This document shows, piece after piece, positions 1 through 9,684 of a stretch of 64,000 nucleotides of DNA. The notes under the pieces are model-generated. The model was not told the origin of the DNA. It was given only the letters and a program-made list of their open reading frames with translations, and made no database searches. The stretch lies in IMG/VR virus record IMGVR_UViG_3300043438_002264, positions 60,541 through 124,540 of that record; one strand, 5' to 3'. Made by a program: the position numbers and the translations under genes. This DNA comes from a virus. Numbering within the stretch: the stretch's first letter is position 1; every line of letters begins with the position of its first letter.

Positions 1-405
1 TGAATCAATATCTGTAACATCAATGTCTCTAATTACTGCAGTGTTCTTTTTAAGCTCTGAAGTTTTTGTAATTATGTTTTCTAATGCTTCTGAACCTTTG
101 CCACCCTGGACATCAGAGGCCGTCGTCATTAAGATTTCTTTTAAGCTGTCGTTTAGATACTGCCCCTGTAATTCTTCTAAGTGATGTTTTGTTGCACCTA
201 CATTATCTACAACAGAAAAATCTCTAAACTTTTCTACGACTAGGCTTGTAGGAGGAACTGTTCCATTAGCCTCAGCATATTTACGAATAAACTGCCAGAC
301 GTCGTTGTGTGTTCGCAAGATATTTTCTACGTTTGCTTGCAACAATACGTGAACCTGTTTGTCTTGCAACACTGCAGATATTAGTCTGGCCTCTGTGTTA
401 TTCAC
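1..405 (-). CDS. DnaB-like replicative helicase, N-terminal fragment (cut by window edge)
   Basis: The frame is open leftward from a GTG at 405 to the window edge and gives 135 codons. The start reads NNTEARLISAVLQDKQ and is followed by a helical stretch with LLQANVENILRTHNDVWQFI, the pattern of the all-helical N-terminal domain of DnaB-family helicases, which mediates hexamer assembly and primase contact. The ATPase core with its Walker motifs lies outside, so the family call rests on the N-terminus alone. The GTG overlaps the end of the preceding gene by 8 bases, which suggests translational coupling. It could also be another phage primase-helicase. Confidence 0.65.
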   Translation of the reverse strand, partial: MNNTEARLISAVLQDKQVHVLLQANVENILRTHNDVWQFIRKYAEANGTVPPTSLVVEKFRDFSVVDNVGATKHHLEELQGQYLNDSLKEILMTTASDVQGGKGSEALENIITKTSELKKNTAVIRDIDVTDIDS

Positions 406-706
406 TTAACCACTCTTTTGCTTTCTTTCGTCTTTCAGTTCGTTCTCTTAAATCTTGAATAAGCTGTTCCCTAGAATTAATAATGTTGTCTGCGTAATTT
501 GCAAAATACTTCCAGCTTGGATTTGGGCTAACATCAAAATAGTATTGTAGCATATCATAGCAAATGTCTAGGCCAAACGATTCAATGAGGGCATCAGCCG
601 CCCACTGCTCTACATTTAAATTAACTATTGGCTTTTCTTGATACTTTATCTTATGAAGTTTACTGTATCTGCTTAGCAAAGCCATTCGGTCTTTGCGGTC
701 TGCCAT
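398..706 (-). CDS. Small protein upstream of the helicase, function unknown
   Basis: A 102-residue, highly charged, mostly helical protein. The N-terminus is basic (RKDRMALLSRYSKLHKIKY) and the C-terminus is a charged helix (LIQDLRERTERRKKAKEWL). It sits directly upstream of the DnaB-like gene and overlaps both neighbours, by one base upstream and 8 bases downstream. A replication accessory role such as helicase loading would fit the position, but no motif supports it and that is inference only. Confidence 0.75.
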   Translation of the reverse strand: MADRKDRMALLSRYSKLHKIKYQEKPIVNLNVEQWAADALIESFGLDICYDMLQYYFDVSPNPSWKYFANYADNIINSREQLIQDLRERTERRKKAKEWLSE

Positions 707-915
707 TATCTACTTTCGATTTCGGCAGAAGCCTCTTTAACCTTTTCTGCTAGCTTGTTTTCAACAAACTCATAAACTCGCTCGAAAGCCTCGTTTGTAG
801 TTTCGGCTTCACGCTTATTGTCAGAAACCTCTAGATCGATTCTTAGTGACTGAAAGTTGCCAAGATTCAATGTGTATCCTAGTGCTACCTTGACTTTAGT
901 GTTTTCGTTTTCCAT
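706..915 (-). CDS. Small conserved phage protein, function unknown
   Basis: A 69-residue acidic protein with an N-terminal beta-strand part (VKVALGYTLNLGNFQSLRID) and a C-terminal helix rich in Glu and Lys. I recall similar short proteins with an LNLGxFxSLRI pattern next to replication genes in other phages, but know no function. Its stop overlaps the next start by one base (706), so it belongs to the same translationally coupled replication cluster. Confidence 0.75.
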   Translation of the reverse strand: MENENTKVKVALGYTLNLGNFQSLRIDLEVSDNKREAETTNEAFERVYEFVENKLAEKVKEASAEIESR

Positions 916-930
916 ACCCGTATCTTTCTA

Positions 931-1473
931 TTAAATAGATTCAGACCAAACTGGAATGAATCGCCCATCTTCTGTTTTAGTATAAGTAAGTATACCATCT
1001 CCCATACGCCTTGTCAACTCTTGACGTGTTGGCGTAATATCGTTGGTTATCAGCTTATCCAATCTTGGTCTACCCATGTGGTAGGTAGCAAGTATATCAC
1101 GAATTTCTCTTACCTGTGATTCTGAATAATATGATCTAACTTGCCATGCAGTTTCTCCACCTTTTTGAGATCCTGTAGGAAGGGGAATTACCCCTCTTTT
1201 CATTAGACTAGGCATATACTTTTTATGACGATTAACCAAAGAGGCTGTTTCACCAACTGTATAAGCTCTCTCTCTGTTCTTTTTAAAGTCTGAGATTAGG
1301 CAGCTTTCTATTTGATCTTTAATAATATTATAAACAGACATGATTCCGTTTGACTTATTCAAGTGATGAACTCTTACAAGGTGCCCGTTTAAAAACCAAA
1401 CTTTTTTGTTTCCTGGAATTGCTGGGGCAGAATTATATTCTGACATATCCATTGGACCATGTTTTTTGCCCAT
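931..1473 (-). CDS. MerR-like helix-turn-helix DNA-binding protein
   Basis: A 180-residue protein. Residues about 70-130 read YTVGETASLVNRHKKYMPSL, then a loop with TGSQKGGETAWQVRSYYSES and QVREIRDILA. This is the layout of a MerR-type winged helix: recognition helix, wing ending in the aromatic RSYY, then the next helix. The N-terminal 60 residues and C-terminal tail (PRLDKLITNDITPTRQEL) are specific to this protein. It lies between the last tail gene and the replication genes, so it could regulate the switch or act in replication. There is no ligand-binding domain. Confidence 0.65.
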   Translation of the reverse strand: MGKKHGPMDMSEYNSAPAIPGNKKVWFLNGHLVRVHHLNKSNGIMSVYNIIKDQIESCLISDFKKNRERAYTVGETASLVNRHKKYMPSLMKRGVIPLPTGSQKGGETAWQVRSYYSESQVREIRDILATYHMGRPRLDKLITNDITPTRQELTRRMGDGILTYTKTEDGRFIPVWSESI

Positions 1474-1477
1474 TATA

Positions 1478-1921
1478 TTAGTCTGGAATACCTATTGCAA
1501 TGATGTGAACTTTAAGGGCCAAAGACCCTCCTGTATTAAAGCGAACAATGCCGTTAACAGATGAGTTGGTAACGCTTTGAATAATAACTGACACGTTTTG
1601 GCCAGAAGAAGTTCCTTCAATTAAAACTGGAGTAATCGTTACAATTGGCGGGTACCTGTATTCTCCCTTAAAAGAGTAAGAAAAAGACTGTGTGGTTTCG
1701 GCTGTCACATTTGTAAGGGTGGGATAGATTACTTTTTCTCCAGCGACTACCTTGGTGTCTGTAAGCAAGGTGCTTTCATTTCCACTTGTAGTATCAATAG
1801 ATGCGTACTTATATCTTGCTGAAGATATTTGTGACGAAAGGTCATTAATTGCTTCTACAATTTGATAAACATATGATACGTCTAGAGGCTGTCCTCTATC
1901 TGGAGTTGGTATTTTGGCCAT
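1478..1921 (-). CDS. Tail-associated beta-rich protein
   Basis: A 147-residue protein. The N-terminal helix (TPDRGQPLDVSYVYQIVEAI) is followed by a beta domain with FKGEYRYPPIVTITPVLIEG and RFNTGGSLALKVHIIAIGI. This resembles small receptor-binding or fibre-tip domains at the end of tail operons. The start ATG (1921) lies 5 bases after a TATAAT box (1927-1932) in a TGTGTTATAAT context and has no Shine-Dalgarno sequence, so its mRNA may be leaderless. No specific receptor can be inferred. Confidence 0.6.
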   Translation of the reverse strand: MAKIPTPDRGQPLDVSYVYQIVEAINDLSSQISSARYKYASIDTTSGNESTLLTDTKVVAGEKVIYPTLTNVTAETTQSFSYSFKGEYRYPPIVTITPVLIEGTSSGQNVSVIIQSVTNSSVNGIVRFNTGGSLALKVHIIAIGIPD

Positions 1922-1926
1922 AGCTA

Positions 1927-1932
1927 ATTATA
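1927..1932 (-). promoter_or_regulatory. Extended -10 promoter of the 1921 gene
   Basis: On the minus strand the sequence TGTGTTATAAT stands 5 bases before the ATG. The same TGTGTTATAAT string occurs before the 47627 gene. No -35 hexamer is evident. Confidence 0.55.
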
Positions 1933-1963
1933 ACACAAACCTGGCAAAATAGCTATCTACTTG

Positions 1964-2413
1964 CTATCTTGATGTTGCCTCTAGGCTGCAGATTGTCAAG
2001 ACGTTGTTTACAACCTTTTCAATCCCAGCAAGTTGAATTTTTACACGGATATCCGTGTGAACCTCTTGCTTTAAAAATGAGTATGTGTGTATTGGAGAAG
2101 ACCCGTGATAGAAATATTCTTGCCAAGCAATTGTACTAGTTCCTGGATTATAGATACCAAAACTTACAAAAATATCATATAATGATTTAAGGTTTGTGTC
2201 TCCCCAGATCGCCGTCACACCAGAGGCACTATTTATTTGTAAGTCTCCAGAAACTTGCTCTATAAACGGTGTGGCATCTAATTTATAAACTGGGGACCAG
2301 TGAGAGGTTCTGTTTTTGTCTTCTGAAATAATTCTATATCTTAGCAAGTATTCACCATCAGGAGATAATGGTGGAAAATCTTTTTTTTCAATAGTTACTT
2401 TTTTAACTGACAA
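1964..2413 (-). CDS. Minor tail/baseplate protein
   Basis: A 149-residue beta-rich protein. The N-terminal half reads like a fibronectin or Ig-type module (GEYLLRYRIISEDKNRTSHW, then SPVYKLDATP), a common decoration domain of phage baseplates. It overlaps the 3' end of the upstream gene by 11 bases, as expected for a coupled tail operon. No catalytic motif is visible. Confidence 0.6.
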   Translation of the reverse strand: MSVKKVTIEKKDFPPLSPDGEYLLRYRIISEDKNRTSHWSPVYKLDATPFIEQVSGDLQINSASGVTAIWGDTNLKSLYDIFVSFGIYNPGTSTIAWQEYFYHGSSPIHTYSFLKQEVHTDIRVKIQLAGIEKVVNNVLTICSLEATSR

Positions 2414-3572
2414 CGTCTATCCCCAAGTCAACATCTAAAGCAAAACGAAATTCTACTAGGTTTGCAGTATTAGGAATTTTAACAATTGGCAAAGCATCTT
2501 GAGATTTTACTACAGAATATCCCGTTAATCCGTAAAGAGGATTGACAGATGTAGTGTTTTCTAGCCTCAAAGCATCTAAGGCAACGTAGTAATCGTCTGT
2601 TGGATTTCCTACAGAGTCTAATACTGATGCCCAAATTTTAACAACAGTCACAGAGTTCCAAGTAAAGGTTGAACTTTTAACTAAATCTTTTAGTGGTTTT
2701 GTGACTACGACATATCTATTATTCTCAAAGTCTTGTTGACCAGACCCAGTTCCGTTTTGAATATCTACCTGAAGCTGAGCATAGTTTGTTGCAGAGTCGC
2801 TATCTGATGAAGCAAACTCCACCAAAACCTTTACTCTGCTTGGCTCTACACTATCATATGCATTTTTGTTAACTACAGAAAAAGCAAACCTTAACTCATC
2901 AGAAGCAGAATTTCTATTAAAATCAATACTTGCTCCAGTTAAATGTATATGATTTGAACCCACTGCTGGAACCATTCTTGAACCACTTAGAGACAAAGTT
3001 GATTCTCCGCCAGCCATTAAAATAATATTGTTTAAATACCTACAAGATTCATACCTTGTTATCCTAGACTCATTAAGCAGTGTTCTGTTGTCTGCATTAG
3101 TTTGAAAAACTGGTGATGTCTGAATAATATCGTCTGGGTCTGCTTCTGTTCCTAGCGGCTGAGTAATTGTTGGAATTGTGACGGCAGCTGTATCAGTATG
3201 ATATTCCCAATTTTCGGTTCTAGTAAAAGAGTAAATTGGTTTGCTGTCATAGGCTCCTGCAGTTGGATTTGATCCTGAAGAGTAAACTCCAATCTCAGTA
3301 ATTTCATATCTTTCAATAGTTGGAAGCTCTGCAGTTAAAACAATTTTTGATATTCCATTTTCATTGACATACCCTCTTGAAGTAATGGGCACACGAAACA
3401 TTTCAAAGTCTAGCTGCTTTTTATCTAATATATCTTGAATATCATTACCCGTAAAGGCATAATCTATAGCCTTTGGAGTTGCCCCACATCCTAAAGCAAT
3501 GTGCGATGCATAGGCTGGAGCCTGGCCAATTAAATATTTGGCTAATATGTTTTTTCCAACATTAGTAATCAT
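2403..3572 (-). CDS. Baseplate/tail-fibre-attachment protein
   Basis: A 389-residue protein. The first 130 residues (MITNVGKNILAKYLIGQAPA, then ASHIALGCGATP and YEITEIGVYSSGSN) follow a pattern common in N-terminal domains of phage baseplate and fibre-adaptor proteins, with an N-terminal helix, a GxG(A)TP turn and an E(I/L)GVY strand. The rest is beta-rich and probably a jelly-roll-like carbohydrate or structural domain. It overlaps its upstream neighbour by 4 bases. The role as an outer baseplate part is inferred from order. Confidence 0.6.
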   Translation of the reverse strand: MITNVGKNILAKYLIGQAPAYASHIALGCGATPKAIDYAFTGNDIQDILDKKQLDFEMFRVPITSRGYVNENGISKIVLTAELPTIERYEITEIGVYSSGSNPTAGAYDSKPIYSFTRTENWEYHTDTAAVTIPTITQPLGTEADPDDIIQTSPVFQTNADNRTLLNESRITRYESCRYLNNIILMAGGESTLSLSGSRMVPAVGSNHIHLTGASIDFNRNSASDELRFAFSVVNKNAYDSVEPSRVKVLVEFASSDSDSATNYAQLQVDIQNGTGSGQQDFENNRYVVVTKPLKDLVKSSTFTWNSVTVVKIWASVLDSVGNPTDDYYVALDALRLENTTSVNPLYGLTGYSVVKSQDALPIVKIPNTANLVEFRFALDVDLGIDVVS

Positions 3573-4345
3573 GAGACATCCTCTTCATATATTGTATCAT
3601 TAAAAATTTGGCCAGAAGCCATCATCTGGACCTCTATCTCATAGTCTGCTTTTAAATTTACAGTTTCAATAACTATATTTCCATTAACAGAATCAATATA
3701 AACAGATTCTGGGGGTGTTTCATTTGTATCCTGTACAATATGATTTTCCATCTTTATGGCAAAATTCTTAAAGTATATCTCTGCAGTATCTGGAATATTT
3801 ATAATGTTTTGTGGATTATAGCTAATTGCTATATCTGAAATATTTTTAACTGGCTGATAAACTATGTTCTGTCCATTAACAGTATCATGTCTTACAAGGC
3901 TTATTAATTCCTGTGCCCCAATTTTTTCTAAAGTTAATTTTAAGATTAAGTCTATTGGTAAATCGTTTTGATCAACAAGAATTATATCTGGAGATGCTGA
4001 TTTTATAGACTTATCTTCTGTTACTGGAACTGGTTGCGGAACGGCTGGGACTGCGGGTACTGAAGCTACCACTGGACTAGACGGTACAAACGCTCCGCCT
4101 GGATCCATGTTTGCTGGAGAATAAAGCCTTACATTATCTAAAGGTGTAGATGATGGGGTTGATATGCTCACACCTTTTCCAAGTTTTACATTTTCTCCAG
4201 AGTCAAAAGCAGCCCCTCTTTTTTGATTGTTAAGCTCCAGTATTTGATCTGCTAAAGCTCTTTGCTGCTTAGCTGTACCGTCTGGCAATGCTTGTTTAGC
4301 AAGACCAATTGCTTTTATTGGCTGTACTACTTTTGTTTTTGCCAT
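3569..4345 (-). CDS. Tail protein with Pro/Val-rich linker
   Basis: A 258-residue protein with a basic helical N-terminus (KTKVVQPIKAIGLAKQALPD). A flexible middle contains a run of PAVPAVPQPVPV-type residues around 100-112, and the C-terminus is beta-rich. It overlaps the large 1,545-residue gene by one base. The linker suggests that a structural head group is joined to a second domain. The family is not recognised. Confidence 0.6.
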   Translation of the reverse strand: MAKTKVVQPIKAIGLAKQALPDGTAKQQRALADQILELNNQKRGAAFDSGENVKLGKGVSISTPSSTPLDNVRLYSPANMDPGGAFVPSSPVVASVPAVPAVPQPVPVTEDKSIKSASPDIILVDQNDLPIDLILKLTLEKIGAQELISLVRHDTVNGQNIVYQPVKNISDIAISYNPQNIINIPDTAEIYFKNFAIKMENHIVQDTNETPPESVYIDSVNGNIVIETVNLKADYEIEVQMMASGQIFNDTIYEEDVS

Positions 4346-7300
4346 TATATAACCTCACTTAAATAAATAGTCATGCCTGGACCAGAAACATCTTTTTGAT
4401 GCTCAATACTGTACACAACAAACCTTTGCTGAGGATCAAGGACATACCCCGTATCTGTTTCTGAATAATCAATTGTTACAATATCACCAAGCTGAATTGT
4501 CGGTGTTGCGAATATTCTTACACCAACAGACTTTCTGGGCTTCATAGTTTTAGAAATAATCCACTCCATAATTTTTGTAGCTTCATCTTTGCTTTGTATG
4601 TATAAAGAATCTAACGAAAACTCATTACGTCCGTAGGTTATGCGACTATTTTTTACATCATTATATAGCTCTTTTTGCTTTACTGGAGATAAAATAGTCA
4701 TGTCTTCTTTTGTTTGTGGATTTGAAAAATCCGAAGTTTTACTAAAATAATCATCTACTGTTAGTTCGCTTTTTGAGTCTTGGGTAAAAGTGATTCCCTG
4801 AATTCTTAAGTAGTTCCCAACCATTTCATCAAAACGTAAGAATGTGTCTGTGGCATTAAAGATTAAGAACTCTGCTCCGTATGCCCCAGCAAAAAATCCA
4901 GATACGGTATAGCCACGAATCTTGTTAAAGGTTGGAGAAATTGTTGCGTATAAGGCTGGGTAGGCTTTATCATATTTTACATTAAAGTAAGCAACCTCTC
5001 TCATGATAGTTCCGAACTCATCATAAAAAATATTATACTTTGGTGGTTCAGAGGGGCTAATCCCAGAAAGATATGTTGGCTGAATAATTCCACTAATTGC
5101 ATACTTTCTAAAAGATTCATTGGCAGAAATATCAATTTTATTAGTAAATATAGAATTTGCCACTGAGTCTAAAGTAAAGCTAGTGTTTTGACTATAGTTG
5201 TTTGCTAGGGCATAAATGTTTTCAAACATACACTGAGACCCTCCACGAACAAAAAGAGCCATATTGTTTGAATTAACTATTGGCAATGGCTTTGTGTCAT
5301 CTACAGTTGCAACTTGGGTATCATTTATATAGAGGTAGAATCTTCTAAAGGAGCCAAAGTCTTGATACTCTAGAGCAAGATCGTACACGTTTGTGTTTTC
5401 TTCTGCAACAACTCTAGCCTGTCCAGCAAAATTTCCATCATCAACAATTATTGTAGTCAAGCCGCTCCAAAGCTTAACTGGAATTCCAGCCTCATCTCTT
5501 GTTAGCAACCACTTTTCAGTTGATGAGCCAACAGCCGTTACTTTGTAATATCCGTCGTTGTCCGCAATCGTTTGGTTAGTTAAACGAATTCTTTCTCCTA
5601 CAGATACAGCAGATCCTCCAATAGTCAGTGCCCCATTTGTTTGTGCGGTTAGAGTTGTTGTAGTAGAGGCCCCTGGAAGATTTGTTGAAGATGTTTTGTC
5701 ATAGCTTTGATTTTCAACTATTTTATAAAAGAAAACATTTGCAACACCATCAGTTGGAGCATACTTATCAACATTGCTTTCTGATAAAGCTGCTATTTCA
5801 AAATAATAACCGTTATTTGTTTGAGGATTAAGAAGTGCAACAATTCCTCCGCTGCCTCCGCTAACAGCTAAGTTTTGCTCTGGGGTAGTTGTTGGAACAT
5901 TGTAATAAGTCGTAGCTCCCGCAGCTGTTTGAACAGAGGTTTCATTATTTTCAACTTTTCCAACTATTCTCATTCTTGTTCCAAAATGCTTAAAAGAATC
6001 ATTTAAAGGTTTGTTTATATATGAAATAAAATCAATTGAATTTTCTTGTGCAGAAAATGATGGACCCTTCATAACAAGGGCTGAAGACTGAACAGTTTCT
6101 GATGTTGCAGATAGCTTGTTCTTTCTAGAAACTTCTTCATTATATGAGTAAGACAAATAATTTTTTATCAAACTAGATCTTGATGATTTAGTGGCAAGAG
6201 ATTTGTTGATACCAGCCTTGCCAGTGCCTGTGGTTTTTTCAAAAACAGAATTTCCAAATAAATATTTAGAGTCCATGGAGCATCCAAAAACATTATCGTT
6301 ACTTGTCCAGTATTGATTAAGCCCAGCAGAGTGTTCTGTAATTTTAGTTCCAAACTGCTCTCTTCCGTGCTTGGAGACTGGGCCATTTGACATCTTAGTC
6401 ACTCCAGCTTGAGTCTCATAGTTTGGCTCGGCATATATCCTTACACGGCCTGTTGGATAAATTTTTCCATTAAAGGAAAGTTTTGAGAAATAGTTTTCGT
6501 ACTCCTCTGCATTTGTTATCCAAACGTTACCGCCAACAAACCCAGAATTAAGAACGCTAGAGGGCAATACGGATACGTTATACTCTACAGCATCATACTT
6601 TATGACTTCCCCATTAGAATAAAAGTATCCATTGTACTGACCTATATATAAAATTCCATCGCCAAAATCAATAATGTTATTGACAATTTCATGATTAACG
6701 ACTTCTGGAATTTGACTGCTTAAGTCTGAATTCAAAGGAATGGCTGACAAAGCATACTTATTTCCAGTTGCTGCCTGACCGTTTGTCGGTGTCATGTTTT
6801 CTGTTCCCGAAACTTCCCAAAGAAGAGATGGCTTGTATATCCAAGTAATGTCTTTATCTGCAACATAAGCTTGCTTAATAGAGCCCATTGTTTTTTGAAT
6901 ATATCTAGTTATATAACTAATCTTTCCATCGTTGTATGCATTATTGTCTTGAGAGCTTATATCTATAATATTTGCAATTGATGGTATTATTGGATTAGTC
7001 AAATTTTCTACAATGCCCTGCTTAATTTGATCTTTTGAACCTACAAGAACAAGATCAGATTCTCTGTCAGTCCTAGAAGGCAAAATATAATTTTTGCTCA
7101 TCATTATAAAATTATTATACTCATCAAAGAACATTGCCGTTTGAGTTGATCTTGCCAAATCTTGCAGTACTTCAGCAATGCTTTTGTCTGGAGCAACAAA
7201 GAAAAATGGAATTATAGGGTCTGGTTCGCCTGGAATTCTTTTAAAAGAGTAGTTGCTAAAACCAATACTGTCGAATATAGTGGCTATGGCATAGGACAGA

Positions 7301-8982
7301 GAGGTGTTAGGAATTAAAATTTCTGGAGCAGTTTGTGATTCAAAATAAAAAAACAAATCTCTTAGCTCAATGCTCAGCTCTCTTGTTTTTGGATTTGAGG
7401 CTGGAAAAAATTCAGAGTACATAGTTTTTAATGGAACATAAAAAGTTTTTTTAATTATGTTATTATCTATGTCAGTAATCTCTATATCTGAAATAATTTC
7501 ATAAAACTTTATCTGAATATTTTTATTTATATATTGAGCAATAACGCTTCCAGTTTGAGAATCTGGGTTCCAGGTATTGTTAGGGTTAAAGGATTGGTCA
7601 TAATCAAATAAAGCTAAGCTGCCTGTAGAAGCCAGCAACTGACCTACTGGCAAACCACTAATGCCAAGGTCTGAGGCATTCTTCTTTAAATTATAAGCAA
7701 TTGTTTTGCCAGTTAAGTCTACTGCTAATCTGGGGGAAAGTTCAATTAGGTCAAAGGTTGCACCAAACTTATTCATTGTATCTACAACTATTCTAATTCC
7801 AGATATAAAAGTAAATTCTTCATAATCTAAAATACCGTTTTGGTTTGAACCATACTTTTGTGGAGTTGTGGTATCAGTTAAAAAGTTTGTAAGCTGATCA
7901 ACATTTTCGTCAGCAACGTACCAGCCATACTGTGGGATAAAGGTTTTGTACTCTCCAGAATTCCAAATATAGAAAACTCCTACGTCAGAGCTGTTTGCTT
8001 TAACTAGATATGCCTGACCCTCTTCATTTTCGTCTGGCAAGACAGTAGTTGAAGCTAGAATGCCGTTATTAATAAAACTTTTTCTAAATTTTTCTGGGAC
8101 GATTAAGCCATAACCAAGCTCTAGATATCCATCTGTTCCAAATATAGAATCTCCGTTTGACCGTACAGAATTTTTGTCAAAAGAAATTGCATCTATCCAA
8201 ATATTATTTTTTAGGTATTGAACCTTCCATTTGGTTGGAACGGTCTTATTCTGTTCTCCAAAAAATGGATCTGCAAAGGTTCCAGCTGGGCCAGAGAATG
8301 GCCCTAAGTTTATGTCTCCAACGTTTGTCTGTGTCTTTATAATAATTCTGTTAACTGGAATTTCTTCCTTATAAACAATATAAGGGGCTGCATCTTGTAT
8401 AAAATAGTCAAGCCCTTCCTGGCTAAGCTCTTCAAAGCCAATTCCAGTCAGTGAGTTTGTTTCAAAGGCAATCCCATACTCTTGTCCATTTTCAGTTCTA
8501 TACGATGTCCAGTATTTAAATTTATCATTTTTATCTGGCATATAGTATCTGGGACGATTAAACATTTCAGTATTGCTGTGATGTAAGTAATTACCTGTAA
8601 TGCCATACCTAAGTTTGTTAATTCCAGATCTTGGTCTAAACTTTCCAAAGCATTCTTCTAAAGAAAATAAAAGCTTTTCTTTTTCTTTTTTAGGTTTAAA
8701 CAACACAGGAGTCTGACCGTCTTCTTCAAAACCGCCGTCAACAACTATGTCTGCATCTGTTGCATCAGTATAAAAATTACCTGTATCTCTAGGATCATAA
8801 AAATTTATTAATGATCTATACTTTTCATCTTCAACAGAAGAAGAGTATGGCCTATATCTGTAGTTTCCAATATCAGCAATATTGTCAGAAAAGTTCATAT
8901 TCCATTCTGCAATTACTGCTGTCTGAGATTTAATTGTAGAAGAATTTTTTAAGTGGTCGTTTAGCTCTTTGCTCTCAAACAT
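4345..8982 (-). CDS. Large baseplate/tail-tip protein (1,545 aa)
   Basis: It sits third downstream of the tape measure and directly after the distal-tail-like protein, the place of the tail hub or tip protein (Tal/gp18 position) in siphoviruses. The protein is beta-rich throughout, with a stretch around residues 1000-1250 (GYYFEIAALSES, then FRRFYLYINDTQVATV and NNMALFVRGGSQCMFENIYA) that looks like a concanavalin-A-like jelly roll. The C-terminus (TIQLGDIVTIDYSETD, then RFVVYSIEHQKD) resembles the beta-barrel end of hub proteins. No peptidase motif was found by eye. It probably contacts or penetrates the cell surface. Confidence 0.7.
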   Translation of the reverse strand: MFESKELNDHLKNSSTIKSQTAVIAEWNMNFSDNIADIGNYRYRPYSSSVEDEKYRSLINFYDPRDTGNFYTDATDADIVVDGGFEEDGQTPVLFKPKKEKEKLLFSLEECFGKFRPRSGINKLRYGITGNYLHHSNTEMFNRPRYYMPDKNDKFKYWTSYRTENGQEYGIAFETNSLTGIGFEELSQEGLDYFIQDAAPYIVYKEEIPVNRIIIKTQTNVGDINLGPFSGPAGTFADPFFGEQNKTVPTKWKVQYLKNNIWIDAISFDKNSVRSNGDSIFGTDGYLELGYGLIVPEKFRKSFINNGILASTTVLPDENEEGQAYLVKANSSDVGVFYIWNSGEYKTFIPQYGWYVADENVDQLTNFLTDTTTPQKYGSNQNGILDYEEFTFISGIRIVVDTMNKFGATFDLIELSPRLAVDLTGKTIAYNLKKNASDLGISGLPVGQLLASTGSLALFDYDQSFNPNNTWNPDSQTGSVIAQYINKNIQIKFYEIISDIEITDIDNNIIKKTFYVPLKTMYSEFFPASNPKTRELSIELRDLFFYFESQTAPEILIPNTSLSYAIATIFDSIGFSNYSFKRIPGEPDPIIPFFFVAPDKSIAEVLQDLARSTQTAMFFDEYNNFIMMSKNYILPSRTDRESDLVLVGSKDQIKQGIVENLTNPIIPSIANIIDISSQDNNAYNDGKISYITRYIQKTMGSIKQAYVADKDITWIYKPSLLWEVSGTENMTPTNGQAATGNKYALSAIPLNSDLSSQIPEVVNHEIVNNIIDFGDGILYIGQYNGYFYSNGEVIKYDAVEYNVSVLPSSVLNSGFVGGNVWITNAEEYENYFSKLSFNGKIYPTGRVRIYAEPNYETQAGVTKMSNGPVSKHGREQFGTKITEHSAGLNQYWTSNDNVFGCSMDSKYLFGNSVFEKTTGTGKAGINKSLATKSSRSSLIKNYLSYSYNEEVSRKNKLSATSETVQSSALVMKGPSFSAQENSIDFISYINKPLNDSFKHFGTRMRIVGKVENNETSVQTAAGATTYYNVPTTTPEQNLAVSGGSGGIVALLNPQTNNGYYFEIAALSESNVDKYAPTDGVANVFFYKIVENQSYDKTSSTNLPGASTTTTLTAQTNGALTIGGSAVSVGERIRLTNQTIADNDGYYKVTAVGSSTEKWLLTRDEAGIPVKLWSGLTTIIVDDGNFAGQARVVAEENTNVYDLALEYQDFGSFRRFYLYINDTQVATVDDTKPLPIVNSNNMALFVRGGSQCMFENIYALANNYSQNTSFTLDSVANSIFTNKIDISANESFRKYAISGIIQPTYLSGISPSEPPKYNIFYDEFGTIMREVAYFNVKYDKAYPALYATISPTFNKIRGYTVSGFFAGAYGAEFLIFNATDTFLRFDEMVGNYLRIQGITFTQDSKSELTVDDYFSKTSDFSNPQTKEDMTILSPVKQKELYNDVKNSRITYGRNEFSLDSLYIQSKDEATKIMEWIISKTMKPRKSVGVRIFATPTIQLGDIVTIDYSETDTGYVLDPQQRFVVYSIEHQKDVSGPGMTIYLSEVI

Positions 8983-9684
8983 TTAAACCTCTTCTAGAGT
9001 TACAGAAATATTCCAGAAATCATAATTTGATCCACCACGTTTTTCAACAGAGTAACTAAAATCAGAGATATACATTTCTATGATTTGGTTATACTGTCCA
9101 AGTTTTTTATATCTATTTACATCGTCTTCGCTAAAGTTAGTATACTTATCGTAAGCTAAATACACCCAAAAAGAATCCTGATGGCTGTTATACCAATCTA
9201 AAATTTCTACCCCGCCAGCTCCGCCATCAGTTGTATACTGCTCTGAAGCTGTAGTTGCATTCGGAAGAATTTTAAAAGATCCATCTGTTCCAGGACTACG
9301 AACTCCAGAAACTATCAGGTCTGGATCTGCTATTTCAGAATCAAAATTCGGGTATTCTGAAAATGACCTAGATGGAAGCATATTCCAAGATGTTGAAATA
9401 GTAAGCTTATCTGCAATGTGATAAGACCTCATTCTTCCGTTAATCATTCTTTCTCTGCGTTCCAACCTAAAGGGCTGAAACTGTAATGGCTGACGATTAT
9501 CATCAGACAACACAATAAATTCATTTAAAAGGTCTCCAGACTCAGTCTGTGAAATATCTTGACCAACCTCAAAGCCGTTAGGTATGTAAAGGCCAGATGA
9601 AAGAGTCCCTGGATTATTTGCCCATAGCATTGCCTGAGGCCTTTGGTACTTTTTCCTACTGGTCATATATACGTTAGTAGCCAT
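8983..9684 (-). CDS. Distal tail (Dit-like) / minor tail protein
   Basis: A 233-residue protein encoded between the tape measure and the tail-tip gene, where Dit proteins are normally found. It contains WANNPGTLSSGLYIPNG and LERRERMINGRMRSYHIADK followed by TISTSWNMLPSRSF, and a C-terminal strand pattern (YISDFSYSVEKRG, then FWNISVTLEEV). This is typical of phage minor tail proteins that adapt the tube to the tip. Its start overlaps the tape measure stop by one base. The function is inferred from order and length. Confidence 0.65.
   Translation of the reverse strand: MATNVYMTSRKKYQRPQAMLWANNPGTLSSGLYIPNGFEVGQDISQTESGDLLNEFIVLSDDNRQPLQFQPFRLERRERMINGRMRSYHIADKLTISTSWNMLPSRSFSEYPNFDSEIADPDLIVSGVRSPGTDGSFKILPNATTASEQYTTDGGAGGVEILDWYNSHQDSFWVYLAYDKYTNFSEDDVNRYKKLGQYNQIIEMYISDFSYSVEKRGGSNYDFWNISVTLEEV

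Noticed and set aside
6775-6795. TTGTCGGTG within the tail-tip gene as another box promoter
   Set aside because: It is inside coding sequence and no TAnnnT box follows at the fixed 17-base phase.
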